Shown piece after piece: positions 1 through 7,836 of a stretch of DNA of 64,000 nucleotides (its first letter is position 1; each line of letters starts with the position of its first letter). Source of the DNA: Nitratireductor indicus C115. GTDB taxonomy: Bacteria > Pseudomonadota > Alphaproteobacteria > Rhizobiales > Rhizobiaceae. A model generated the notes under the pieces. The model did not search any database and was not told the origin of the DNA. It worked only from the letters and a program-made list of their open reading frames with translations. A program made the translations under genes and the position numbers. Where the stretch lies: positions 1 to 64,000 of the forward strand of contig NZ_AMSI01000010.1 of the NCBI RefSeq assembly GCF_000300515.1, in the 5' to 3' direction.

Positions 1-257
1 AGCCATCGCCCGAGTGTTCCGGCACCGGCAGGCTGAGTGCGCAACTGCGCCATATCATCGGTGACCGGCTTCATGTCGTTGACCGTCTTCTTGGTCGCCT
101 CGACCTCCCCTTCCACATGCGAAAGGCGTTCGCTCACCTCATCGAGGCGGCGATGCACCACGGCGCGGCTGTCATCGGCACGCTTCAGCCGGTCATCGAT
201 CCCCTTGAGTTCTCCCAGGATTTGCCCAAGGGTGCGCTTCACGCTGGCTTGCGTCAT
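1..257 (-). CDS. DUF1515-like phage protein (partial, runs off left edge)
   Basis: An ATG at 257 opens a frame that runs off the left edge, giving at least 85 residues. The visible part begins MTQASVKRTL and is heptad-rich and charged (LKGIDDRLKRAD, RLDEVSERLSHVEGEVEATKK). It then reads VTDDMAQLRTQPAGAGTLGRW, where I would expect a membrane helix to begin. This pattern of coiled coil, VTDD...GAGTLGRW and TM is what I recall for the DUF1515 family of rhizobial phages and prophages. The function is unknown. The start lies 5 bp after the stop expected for the upstream spanin-like gene, so the two are probably co-transcribed with the lysis genes. Confidence 0.6.
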   Translation of the reverse strand, partial: MTQASVKRTLGQILGELKGIDDRLKRADDSRAVVHRRLDEVSERLSHVEGEVEATKKTVNDMKPVTDDMAQLRTQPAGAGTLGRW

Positions 258-262
258 ACCGG

Positions 263-507
263 CTATTTCCGAACCGCTCGCCCATGGCGGGCGCATTCCG
301 ATGGCGTCCAGATCGATGCACCGCAGAGGCCTGCGATGTTTCATCAATCTTGCCCTGATCGCGCGAGGTTGCCCCTTTCGCCCCGATCAGCGACGTTCCG
401 ACCACAGAGCGCAGGCCGTCACTCGTTACAGGCACCGGTTTCGAAGTCGTACAGCCCGCCACGCTCAGCGCAGCGGCGATAGCGAGCCCTCCAGTCTTCA
501 GCCGCAT
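263..507 (-). pseudogene. Rz1-like outer-membrane lipoprotein (o-spanin), frameshifted
   Basis: The ATG at 507 begins MRLKTGGLAIAAALSVAGCTT, a signal peptide ending in a lipobox (SVAGC), so a small exported lipoprotein is predicted. The frame stays protein-like to GKIDET near position 338. It then continues as an unlikely Arg/His-rich tail to a stop at 193. In the +1 frame the sequence reads IAGLCGASIWTPSECARHGR and stops with TAG at 263-265, just before the next gene. One missing base near 338 (an AC-ATC junction where AC-N-ATC is expected) explains this. The gene overlaps the inner-membrane partner in another frame, the usual spanin architecture. Either a true inactivating indel or a sequencing error fits; a programmed shift is less likely because no slippery run is visible. 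Confidence 0.6.
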
Positions 508-661
508 TGCCGGCCTCCTTGTTTTCCTGATTGATCTTTTGGACGAATGCCTTCTGCTCAACCGAGCGTCCGGTGCGATAGGCCCATGAATGCGACCACA
601 TGAGCCCCCCGGCGATGGCCAGTACGGCGCCGATGCGCAGCCAGCTGTCGAGTGAGAGCAT
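419..661 (-). CDS. Small membrane-anchored protein, candidate Rz-like inner-membrane spanin
   Basis: This 80-residue product starts MLSLDSWLRIGAVLAIAGG, an N-terminal membrane helix (about residues 8-28). A charged helical stretch follows (VEQKAFVQKINQENKEAGNAAEDWRARYRR), then two Cys residues near the end. N-in TM plus periplasmic coiled coil is the i-spanin (Rz) layout, though shorter than most. The start is fixed by a TGATG junction: the endolysin stop (663-661) shares a base with the ATG at 661. The last 89 bp overlap the lipoprotein gene in another frame, as in Rz/Rz1 pairs. The order endolysin, Rz, Rz1 supports a role in disrupting the outer membrane during lysis. No sequence family was recognised with certainty. 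Confidence 0.55.
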   Translation of the reverse strand: MLSLDSWLRIGAVLAIAGGLMWSHSWAYRTGRSVEQKAFVQKINQENKEAGNAAEDWRARYRRCAERGGLYDFETGACNE

Positions 662-1476
662 CACCCCTGACCCTCGACGGCGCCTTTGATCTCGCGCACT
701 GCGGCAACGATCTGCGAGCGCAAGGCAACGAGCACGAGCAGAACGACGATCAGCACCACGCCGCCAGCGAGGATTGCCTGCCAGTCCATGCCCGTCAGCC
801 AGCCAAGGCCGAACGCGCCCGATCCGAACAGACCCGTGAGCCATTGCCATAAGCCGGATTTCTTCCTGACTTCCTGCTCGACCTGTTCCGGTACAACAGG
901 CTTGTCGACCTCGACCATCTCAACCTGCTTGGGCTCCCCTTCCATATGCCGGTGACGGACCTGCGAGAGCGCATATTTGACATCAGGAACCGTCACGGAT
1001 GCCCGCTGCCCGCTGTAATAGCCCTTGCCGGAGGACGTCGGCAGGCTCGCCCATTCCTTCGCCAGGTTGGTGAGAAGCGTGTCCGTGCTCAGGCGCCCCG
1101 CCAACCATTTGTCGATGCCGCGCTGCCCGAGCAGAAAGCAGGCCATGCGGTCCTGCATGTCCCGGTCGAAAAGCTCCTTGCCGGTCAGGCCTAGTGTGTT
1201 TCGGATGGCGCGCATAGTGATGCGCACAATCTGGTAACGACCAACCGCGCTTGAATTAAGCTTGTTTTTCGGATGCTGGAGCATCTTCGTCTGCAGCGCA
1301 TCAACCTGGGTCAGCGTCATGGAAACGAGATCAACATCGCCGCCGGTGTAGGCGCCATAGGCCAGCCTCTCATCGTAGCCGTCGCCCTTGTCCGTTCCTT
1401 CCGAGCGGCCGAGCAGATCGAGAACCGGGCGATAGACATGATAAGCGTCCACGGCCCGCGCAAAATTGCGGTCCAT
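661..1476 (-). CDS. Phage endolysin (lysozyme-like) with C-terminal membrane helix
   Basis: This 271-aa lysozyme-like muramidase has SEGTDKG near residue 26 (likely catalytic Glu) followed by SSAVGRYQIV, the substrate-binding motif of GH104-type phage lysozymes. The lytic domain spans about residues 10-170. A charged linker (EVDKPVVPEQVEQEVRKK) follows. A strongly hydrophobic helix at about 232-253 (ILAGGVVLIVVLLVLVAL) then ends in a short positive tail. The ATG at 1476 is preferred over upstream starts because AGGAG lies 8 bases before it. There is no separate holin in view, so the C-terminal helix may anchor the enzyme or assist export. It is the first gene of a lysis block that reads leftward into the spanin-like genes. 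Confidence 0.8.
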   Translation of the reverse strand: MDRNFARAVDAYHVYRPVLDLLGRSEGTDKGDGYDERLAYGAYTGGDVDLVSMTLTQVDALQTKMLQHPKNKLNSSAVGRYQIVRITMRAIRNTLGLTGKELFDRDMQDRMACFLLGQRGIDKWLAGRLSTDTLLTNLAKEWASLPTSSGKGYYSGQRASVTVPDVKYALSQVRHRHMEGEPKQVEMVEVDKPVVPEQVEQEVRKKSGLWQWLTGLFGSGAFGLGWLTGMDWQAILAGGVVLIVVLLVLVALRSQIVAAVREIKGAVEGQG

Positions 1477-1586
1477 TGCTGATACTCCTGTTGCGGTTAG
1501 AGTGGGAACGACCTCTCGCATCTGGACGAATTGGCCTCGGCGAGGGTATTGAAACCCGAAAAGGATGCTGCGCAGAGCGAGATGAA

Positions 1587-2504
1587 ATGCCGGATGCATT
1601 ATCAAGCCCCTTACACCGGGACCTGTTCGAAATGTCCGTCAGGTTCGCCAGAGCGGGCGAGGAGATCGAAGGCGAGCGCTTTTTAGCGAAAGCCACCGCA
1701 CCATGGGACTATCGGCTATTCCTGGCGGAGAAGTTCGCAAAGCAAGGCGCCCCGGCGATCATTCCAAACGCATTTGGCTCCTGGTTCCGGTCCCTGGCCG
1801 CTCTGAAGCAGGCGGGCGTCAACGAAGCCACGATCATGATCCCGCGCGATCAGAATTTCCTTGCAACGCCAAATCGAACCGCGGTGATAGTGGAAGAATT
1901 CAAGGTCATCTTCCTGCCGATATACAAATGCGGAACATCATCGTGGCGAGCACTGGTTCATGCAAATTGCTCTGAATTCTCTGATCGGGACGCCTCAGAC
2001 AGCACCTCGCTGAATCGGACAATCAACCCTCAGGATGAACAATTTGGCACGTACGAGAAGTTCACCTTCGTTCGCCAGCCAATGGACCGTTTTGGCTCAT
2101 TCTTCCGTGATAAGCTGCTTGCGGAAGATGGCACGCCGAATCACGAACACTTCATCATTCCCATAAGCGTTCTCATGGGGCAGAAAATCAGTGCACATGC
2201 AGCAGCGGAATTCATTGCCTCGATTCCGCCAGAGTATTGCGACCCGCACTACAAGCCGCAGTGGTTGACCATCAAACACCGTAAGACGATTTTCCCCGAC
2301 CACATATTCCGGCTTAGCGACAGCCATCGCCTTTCGGAGATCGGGGTGCCGCACAAGTTTCCAACCAAGCTTTCGACAGCCAGCCGGAAAGACGCATACA
2401 AGGAAGACCCAACCCTTCAGGATGCCGAGACGGTCATTCGCGGCTACTATCCGCGCGACTATCGTTTGTGGCGAGATAGCGAAGCAAAGGCGGACGTTTC
2501 CTGA
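1587..2504 (+). CDS. Sulfotransferase family 2-like protein, prophage cargo
   Basis: The 305-aa protein has the two PAPS-binding elements of sulfotransferases: a 5'-phosphosulfate loop (IYKCGTSSWRAL, residues ~112-123) and a 3'-phosphate motif (FVRQPMDRFGSFFRDK, ~161-176). No signal peptide or TM is evident, so it should act in the cytoplasm, moving sulfate from PAPS onto a hydroxyl. The acceptor is unknown; a surface glycan or lipid is likely given the acyltransferase next door. ATG 1587 is chosen; an in-frame TTG lies at 1476 without support. It reads opposite to the lysis genes and is visibly AT-richer than the chromosomal genes, which suits a lysogenic-conversion (moron) gene. Confidence 0.75.
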   Translation: MPDALSSPLHRDLFEMSVRFARAGEEIEGERFLAKATAPWDYRLFLAEKFAKQGAPAIIPNAFGSWFRSLAALKQAGVNEATIMIPRDQNFLATPNRTAVIVEEFKVIFLPIYKCGTSSWRALVHANCSEFSDRDASDSTSLNRTINPQDEQFGTYEKFTFVRQPMDRFGSFFRDKLLAEDGTPNHEHFIIPISVLMGQKISAHAAAEFIASIPPEYCDPHYKPQWLTIKHRKTIFPDHIFRLSDSHRLSEIGVPHKFPTKLSTASRKDAYKEDPTLQDAETVIRGYYPRDYRLWRDSEAKADVS

Positions 2505-2699
2505 GTTCAGCGGCCGGCAAATCGTGACCTGAACAACAGACACGGGAAGCGCCCACAGCCCGCGCGAAATTGTGGTGCACCAAAGTTGCCTCTCATGAAG
2601 GAATGAGTCTGGGAAACAACGAGCCATAGCCATCTCCAATCAACTAACGCTTGGGTTGAACAGCTTACACGCTTGTGTAAAAGAGCCGGACAATCGGCA

Positions 2700-4676
2700 A
2701 TGGGTGTGCCCGTGAAAACCAAGCAAGATTATCGCAACGACATTGATGGCTTACGTGCCATCGCAGTGCTTCTGGTCGTTGTCTTTCATATCAACGAAAA
2801 GCTGATTCCAGGTGGCTTCATCGGCGTCGATATGTTCTTCGTGATCTCGGGATACGTGATCACATGGGCAATTATTAAGGGCTATGGATCGGGAGAATTC
2901 TCCTTTGCGGATTTCTACCGCAAGCGCATAAAGCGCATCCTTCCAGCCATGTTCTTTGTGACAGCCGTCACCCTCGCCGCAGGCGTGGCTTTGATGCTGC
3001 CTGAAGATGTGGAAGCGTTATCCTGGTCAGCTGTGGCCACGGTGCTTTCGGGCGCGAACATCTATTTCACCTACTTCCTCGACACGAGCTATTTTGCGTC
3101 TGACAGCCGGGCCATTCCCTTGCTGCACATGTGGTCACTTGGTGTAGAAGAGCAGTTCTACATTTTCTGGCCTGCGTTCCTTCTGACGATACTGCGTTGG
3201 CCACGCTTCGTCATACCCGCCCTTTTGGCGCTGATCGCATTGAGCATATTGGTAGGCGAGCTTCAGCTGCATCAAGGGTTCTATTCCTGGGCGTATTACA
3301 TGCTGCCGGCCCGCGCGTTTGAGTTGGCGGCAGGTGGCCTTTTGATCTACGCCCAAAAGGGGAAGCAACCGCAGCTTCACAAGGGGATTGCATTCTCGGC
3401 AGCTGTTCTGGGTCTGCTTCTAATCGGGCTAAGCGCCGCCCTCCTGACCGGCGAAAGCCCGTTCCCGGGGCTGCTCGCAATCCCGGTTACTCTGGGAACG
3501 GTGTTGCTGCTCGCCTCCGGCAGCACTGCCCAGCCCATCAGCTTAATCCTGTCGTTACCCCCTGTCCGGTGGGTCGGGTTGATATCCTATTCGCTCTATC
3601 TCTGGCACTGGCCGGTGCTCGCCTATGCGCATTACATGTTTGGAGAGATCAGCGTCACACAACAGTTGGCATGCGCGGCATTGATGCTGTGTCTTTCGGT
3701 TCTCAGCTATTATTCTGTCGAAAAGCCCGCGCGGTTCTCTGAAAAGCCGTTCCGATCACTGGCGATCCGCTATTTTGCCGTTCCTACGGCGGCGATGGTC
3801 ATCGTTGCGAGCGCCCTAATTATCACCAAGGGTTTCGGCCCCTGGCTGCTGACCAAATACCCTGAACAATTGGCGCAGTTCTCCACCGATATCAGGCCGG
3901 CTGGAGATATGGATTATGTCTGCCAGACAAGCACCTTGAGCAAAAAGGACACCGAGAACCCAAAGTGCATAATCAACGGAACGTCGGAGCCCAAAATTCT
4001 GCTTTGGGGCGATTCCAATGCCAGTCACTATGTTGGAGCACTTGCGGCATTATCTCGGGAGGCCGGCATATCGTTCAGGAACTTTGCACATTCCGCCTGC
4101 CCCTCGGTCCTCGACAGACCGGAGCGTTTCACCAGAGAGAAGATTGCAAAGGCATGTAAATCTTCCTCTGCGACGGCGCTCAAGGAATTCGACAAATACG
4201 ACACGATCATAATGTCATCGTCCTGGGACACCTATCTCAGGCAGAATGAAGCCGAATTCACCCAGGCACTCGCGAAGACCATTGAAACGCTGAAGACCAA
4301 GAATAAGACAATTATCGTATTGGGGCAGGTTCCACGGCTCTACGGGTATGACCCCACGTGTGAGAGAAAAAACATCAAGCTCAAGGTCCTTCACTGCCGA
4401 GACGCCTTCAAAGGCGCTCCGCAGCGAATTGAGACGACAAACCAAATTGTCAAAAAGGTGGCCTCGGAAAAAGGCGTTGGGTATCTCGATTTCGAACCGA
4501 TCTTGTGCTCCCGCGATTTTTGCGGAAGCAAAATAGCCGAGAAATCGATCTACTATGACACTGGTCACTTAAGCGGTGCCGGATCAGAGCAATTAGGTAT
4601 AGCTGCATCGAAGAATAGCGGGTTCATGAGCGATTTCATCAAGATCATGAACATCACGATGCAGAGCGGAAGTTGA
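2700..4676 (+). CDS. O-acyltransferase (acyltransferase 3) with C-terminal SGNH domain
   Basis: This 658-aa protein resembles OafA-type surface-polysaccharide O-acetylases. The N-terminal half (about 10-370) is an acyltransferase-3 domain with about ten TM helices, starting YRNDIDGLRAIAVLLVVVFH (conserved R and H) followed by GVDMFFVISGY. The C-terminal half (about 400-655) is a periplasmic SGNH esterase-like domain, with GDSNASHY near residue 436 and a DTGHLSGAG Asp/His block near 619. ATG 2700 suits the family start; an in-frame TTG lies at 2673. Known members acetylate O-antigen or other glycans. Its low GC, isolation from the lysis genes and neighbouring sulfotransferase suggest phage-encoded remodelling of the host surface. 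Confidence 0.85.
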   Translation: MGVPVKTKQDYRNDIDGLRAIAVLLVVVFHINEKLIPGGFIGVDMFFVISGYVITWAIIKGYGSGEFSFADFYRKRIKRILPAMFFVTAVTLAAGVALMLPEDVEALSWSAVATVLSGANIYFTYFLDTSYFASDSRAIPLLHMWSLGVEEQFYIFWPAFLLTILRWPRFVIPALLALIALSILVGELQLHQGFYSWAYYMLPARAFELAAGGLLIYAQKGKQPQLHKGIAFSAAVLGLLLIGLSAALLTGESPFPGLLAIPVTLGTVLLLASGSTAQPISLILSLPPVRWVGLISYSLYLWHWPVLAYAHYMFGEISVTQQLACAALMLCLSVLSYYSVEKPARFSEKPFRSLAIRYFAVPTAAMVIVASALIITKGFGPWLLTKYPEQLAQFSTDIRPAGDMDYVCQTSTLSKKDTENPKCIINGTSEPKILLWGDSNASHYVGALAALSREAGISFRNFAHSACPSVLDRPERFTREKIAKACKSSSATALKEFDKYDTIIMSSSWDTYLRQNEAEFTQALAKTIETLKTKNKTIIVLGQVPRLYGYDPTCERKNIKLKVLHCRDAFKGAPQRIETTNQIVKKVASEKGVGYLDFEPILCSRDFCGSKIAEKSIYYDTGHLSGAGSEQLGIAASKNSGFMSDFIKIMNITMQSGS

Positions 4677-4697
4677 CAACCTACAATGACTGCTCTG

Positions 4698-4895
4698 TCA
4701 GCGTCGCGTTAGCTGCCAACCAAGATCGGCGGCCCCTCCAGTAGCTCTATTGTAGGCCTCAATCTTCACGGAGTCTTTTGCCTCGATAGCAGGAATTGTG
4801 AACACAGAAAATATATCTGCGCCGCTGTCGCGCCCGCCGGTCAGGCCAATGAAGTTTCCAACTTTGACACCATCAACGGTAATTCGACAACCCAC
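4698..4895 (-). CDS. C-terminal tail module of tailspike, or separate 65-aa protein
   Basis: This 65-residue open frame (CRITVDGVKVGNFIGLTGG...) is beta-rich, with a final YNRATGGAADLGWQLTRR. It lies in the same frame as the preceding beta-helix fragment and is separated from it only by the TAA at 4899-4901. A GTG at 4895 could start an independent product, but the ribosome site is poor. Two readings fit: a broken tailspike in which one nonsense codon cut off the C-terminal domain, or a short downstream protein. I cannot assign a family. Confidence 0.4.
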   Translation of the reverse strand: MGCRITVDGVKVGNFIGLTGGRDSGADIFSVFTIPAIEAKDSVKIEAYNRATGGAADLGWQLTRR

Positions 4896-4898
4896 GGC

Positions 4899-5510
4899 TT
4901 AACCCCAAAATGATCCTCCAACGATGCTCGCTCCGCCGCTGACTACCTCATAAATCGTGGAATAGGACAGCGCCGGAACAGATACCCTGTCCGCTCTCTC
5001 AAACTTCAGCACATCTGATTTTGTAACCGCCCGTGATGCTCGGTTGGCAACGGCGCTGGTGGTTACCATGCCTGGTCCGCATGGGTAGTTGATTGTCTTG
5101 ACCGAGGACCCCGTGCCTGCAACATCCACGTGATCGATAGGATTCCCGTCCGCAGTAGTGCCATCCGCTGCAACAATAGAGCCACCGGAACAGACGATGC
5201 GTCCCAACGACGGCACAGAGCCATCAAGCGTGGAACCGCCAACACCGACAAATGAGCTGGGAGCAGCCCACACATCGACGCTTGTATTGTCCGAGAATCT
5301 TGCCCCATCCGCGACGACCACGGAACGGCGACAATATACCCCTTCCTTACACCCAGTGGCGATACCTTGGAAAAGTAGCAAAATGAGCCGCGACTGACAT
5401 CCAGACCCCGTACTATCTATGCACACAGCACGCGAAAGATTGTATTGATGAAGCCGTGATCGAGGCGGCAACACTTCCCCCTCCCGATCACTCCCTTTGG
5501 TAGCTATCAA
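4899..5510 (-). pseudogene. Tailspike/beta-helix fragment (central part)
   Basis: Some 200 residues rich in Gly, Ser, Val and Asp with short repeats (VVVADGARFSDNTSVDVW, FVGVGGSTLDGS, GGSIVAADGTTADGN) are typical of right-handed beta-helix tailspikes and pectate-lyase-like folds. The frame has no good start: the first candidate is TTG at 5510 with no ribosome site, and a stop lies just upstream. The upstream fragment in another frame overlaps it at 5488-5510 and has the same character. A single frameshift near 5,490-5,510 would join them. I read it as the middle of a decayed receptor-binding protein; a host polysaccharide is the expected ligand. Substrate and family are not identifiable by eye. 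Confidence 0.5.
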
Positions 5511-5865
5511 TCCTTGACGCGTGAGTATTTAAACACGCGCCGTTATTAGCGCCGTTGTCGACGTTCTTGACGCCTTTCCCGGGCCGCACATACCCATAGG
5601 AATTATTGTTGAGCGTATATCCGCGAAGCAATGAGAAATTTGCGCAGTCTACGACAATGTCCCATTCCGGCATTTTGGCATTTACGGCAAGGAAAGCGAT
5701 TAGCGAGGTCCGCGGAACTCCTGGGTCCAAGTCACTATTGGACACCGGAACAAAGGTATTTGAAATCGAGACAACCTGAACTGATGCGATGGATGCCTCC
5801 TTCGATAGCGCCGCTAAGGCGCGGATAGCATCATACGATGCCTGACGAAGGGGGCATCCATCGCA
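5488..5865 (-). pseudogene. Tailspike/beta-helix fragment (N-proximal part)
   Basis: The frame is open from a TAA at 5866-5868 down to TGA at 5488 with no ATG; the first possible start is GTG at 5745. The sequence before that GTG already looks coding (LSKEASIASVQVVSISNTFV), so the real N-terminus has been lost. The visible part (VVDCANFSLLRGYTLNNNSY, GYVRPGKGVKNVDNGANNGA) resembles the head of a phage beta-helix domain. Its upstream end coincides with one arm of a 28-bp inverted repeat, suggesting that a rearrangement truncated the gene. Together with 4698-5510 it looks like a dead tail-fibre gene at the prophage border. Confidence 0.5.
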
Positions 5866-5873
5866 TTAGTTCA
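5777..5873. repeat. 28-bp imperfect inverted repeat with 41-bp loop
   Basis: Arms at 5777-5804 and 5846-5873 are reverse complements at 26 of 28 positions, with mismatches near positions 7 and 22 of the arm. The inner arm lies within the tailspike fragment frame (encoding SKEASIAS); the outer arm lies at its broken 5' end. The structure could be a fold-back duplication made during truncation, a recombination site or a large hairpin. It lacks a U-tract, so a simple terminator is unlikely. Confidence 0.8.
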
Positions 5874-6310
5874 ATCCGGTCGCCTATTCAGTAGCGACGG
5901 TTCACAATGTAATCGATCTGCCCGACGATTAGAGCCTAGCGTCCGTTACCCCATAGTCTCTAGGCGCGCATTCGAGCGCGGCCGGCGAACGAGAACGGCG
6001 GGCGAACATCGGAGAGGGGGTATGACCGTAGCGCACCCAAGCTACCATTGATCTCCTGTAACGCGTCACAACAGATGCGCCTTTGACGGGGAGAACCGGG
6101 GAGAGGCGTGGACAGCGGTTCAAGGTCCTCACAGCCTGCGACACCTCAGCGACCGCAGCAACCAACAGACAGCCCGCCAGGATGACAGCCCGCAAGGACG
6201 ACAGGACGAGGAGTACGCGCGGGCCGTTTTGGGCGCATGCAAAATCCGCCTGTGAGGATCACCGGCAAACGCTTACGAAAAGCTGTGCAGTAATCGCCGC
6301 TTCCTCGCGC
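5874..6310. other. Prophage-chromosome junction region without a clear gene
   Basis: These 437 bp separate the decayed tailspike from the copper locus. I see no tRNA, integrase or convincing long gene. A 39-codon minus-strand frame at about 6052 (MVAWVRYGHTPSP...) has a good AGGAG but no recognisable family. The attachment site, if the prophage ends here, should lie in this interval, but its partner repeat would be outside the window. No U-tract terminator was noticed. Confidence 0.5.
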
Positions 6311-6790
6311 CTACGCCTGGCCGAAACGTTGCGCCCGACCCAGTTTGTTTCCGGCCACGCCGAAACGAGGACGATCCTTGATCCGTTCGGATTCCAGTTC
6401 ACCTCTGGCCGAAAGTTCATTGATGATCGGGCAGTCCGGGCGGGAATTACCTTGGCAATTATCGGCCAGGTGCCTGAGAGCCTTGCCCATCTCGGTAATT
6501 TCGCGAGCTTTCCGCTCAAGCTCTTTGACGTGCTCGAGTGCCATGCGTTTGACATCCGCGCTCGCCCGATCACGATCCCGCCACAGAGCCAGAAGACCGA
6601 TCATCTGCTCGACGGAGAATCCGAGGTCGCGTGCCCGGCGGATGAAGCGCAGCGTATGCACGTCATTGTCGGAATAATCACGGTAGCCGGCATCCGTTCG
6701 GGACACTTTCTGTATCAATCCGATCGATTCATAGTAACGGATCATCTTCGCCGAGACGCCGGACGCTTCCGCTGCCTTGCCGATATTCAT
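6311..6790 (-). CDS. hmrR: Cu(I)-responsive MerR-family regulator (CueR/HmrR)
   Basis: This 159-aa activator of copper efflux has an N-terminal winged helix (MNIGKAAEASGVSAKMIRYYESIGL, YRDYSDNDV), a dimerisation helix, and a metal loop with Cys112 and Cys120 (NCQGN...DCPI). The loop spacing is that of Cu(I)/Ag(I)/Au(I)-sensing CueR. The C-terminus is longer than E. coli CueR, as in rhizobial HmrR. It is the last gene of the minus-strand run copA, glutaredoxin, reductase, hmrR. It should act at the paired operators at 10767-10792 and 10819-10844, and so activate its own operon. Substrate class is confident from the two Cys; discrimination against silver or gold is not visible. Confidence 0.9.
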   Translation of the reverse strand: MNIGKAAEASGVSAKMIRYYESIGLIQKVSRTDAGYRDYSDNDVHTLRFIRRARDLGFSVEQMIGLLALWRDRDRASADVKRMALEHVKELERKAREITEMGKALRHLADNCQGNSRPDCPIINELSARGELESERIKDRPRFGVAGNKLGRAQRFGQA

Positions 6791-6814
6791 AACGCTATCC
6801 TTCCGGTTACGGAC

Positions 6815-7831
6815 TTATATAGTTGTGTCTTCAGGCGTAAAAAACACGTCCGCATGGATGTCCTCATTGCGCACCCCTCGGTCCTGAAGCAACGACCCAG
6901 CAGTCTCGATCATCGCCGGCGGCCCTGCCATATAGGCTTTCCAGCCATCGAGGTCCGGGAGATCTTCAGCAATCGCAGTCGTCACGAAACCTTTGCGGAA
7001 GCGGGCGGAGCCCCGTTCTTCCGAAAGCACCGGAACGAACTCGAAATTGCCGTAGGTGCTCGCCAGAAGGCCGAAATGTTCGGTCAGGTAGAGATCGCGC
7101 GCCGTCCTCGCTCCGAAATACAGGTGAATCGGCTGCCTCAACCCGCTTGCCAGCGCCATTTCGACAATCGACTTGATCGGCGCCAGGCCCGACCCGCCCG
7201 CAACCGCCAGAATGGGACCCGTGTGCTGCTCACGCAAGAAGGCGCTGCCAAGCGGCCCGCGAACGAGAACCTTGTCACCCACCCTGAGCGTTCCAACGGC
7301 GTGTTCGCTCGCCGCTCCGCCAGGCACATGCCTGATGTAGAATTCGAAATGGGATCGCCCGGGCTGGTTCGCCATCGAATAATCGCGCGCGGGAACGCCG
7401 TTGAACCTCACCTGCGCATACTGGCCTGCCTTGAACGATACCGCCTCTCCAATTGCAACCTCCAGCCTGATTTTGCGGATGTCATGCGTTAAATGATCGA
7501 CTGCGGCAACCTTGGTCCGGTATGTTTGGATGGGAATATCGGACTGTTCTTCCGCCTCATCGAGCCACGCAACGCCGCAGTCGGCAAGCGGCAGTGCCCT
7601 GCAGGCAAGGATCAGTCCTTGGGCCCGTTCTTCATCCGTCAGGGAAAAAGGCGTATGTGGCAAAAGGTCAACTTTCCCGTCAAGCAGTCGGGACTTGCAG
7701 GAGCCGCAACGGCCTGAGCGGCATCCATGAGGATAGGCGATCCCTTCCTCGAGTGCTGCCTCCAGAATGGTTTTGCCTTCCGGCACCAGGATGCTGCGCG
7801 CTGCCTGTCGAATGTCTATGCGTTTGGCCAT
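6815..7831 (-). CDS. [2Fe-2S] ferredoxin-FAD/NAD(P)H oxidoreductase in copper operon
   Basis: This 338-aa reductase has an N-terminal plant-type ferredoxin domain (HGCRSGRCGSCKSRLLDG, with the last Cys in LACRAL), then an FAD-binding barrel (ARDYSMANQP) and a C-terminal NAD(P) domain (AVAGGSGLAPIKSIVEMA, LYFGAR, YMAGPPAMI). This is the layout of reductase components such as phenol hydroxylase P5, MmoC and CDP-6-deoxyglucoseen reductase. It should pass electrons from NAD(P)H through FAD and the cluster to a partner. The ATG at 7831 with AAGGGTG upstream is preferred over the GTG at 7840. No oxygenase partner lies nearby; it sits between a glutaredoxin and hmrR, so a redox role during copper stress is inferred. 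Confidence 0.8.
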   Translation of the reverse strand: MAKRIDIRQAARSILVPEGKTILEAALEEGIAYPHGCRSGRCGSCKSRLLDGKVDLLPHTPFSLTDEERAQGLILACRALPLADCGVAWLDEAEEQSDIPIQTYRTKVAAVDHLTHDIRKIRLEVAIGEAVSFKAGQYAQVRFNGVPARDYSMANQPGRSHFEFYIRHVPGGAASEHAVGTLRVGDKVLVRGPLGSAFLREQHTGPILAVAGGSGLAPIKSIVEMALASGLRQPIHLYFGARTARDLYLTEHFGLLASTYGNFEFVPVLSEERGSARFRKGFVTTAIAEDLPDLDGWKAYMAGPPAMIETAGSLLQDRGVRNEDIHADVFFTPEDTTI

Positions 7832-7836
7832 TGCGA

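Noticed and set aside
5929-6195. Minus-strand 88-codon frame with a hydrophobic start at the prophage border
   Set aside because: The start is TTG without a ribosome site and the body is low-complexity. Possible remnant, but not supportable as a gene.
6083-7492. A 469-codon plus-strand open frame
   Set aside because: It overlaps hmrR and the reductase on the other strand, has Arg/His/Pro-rich low-quality protein sequence and no family pattern. It is a GC-rich shadow.
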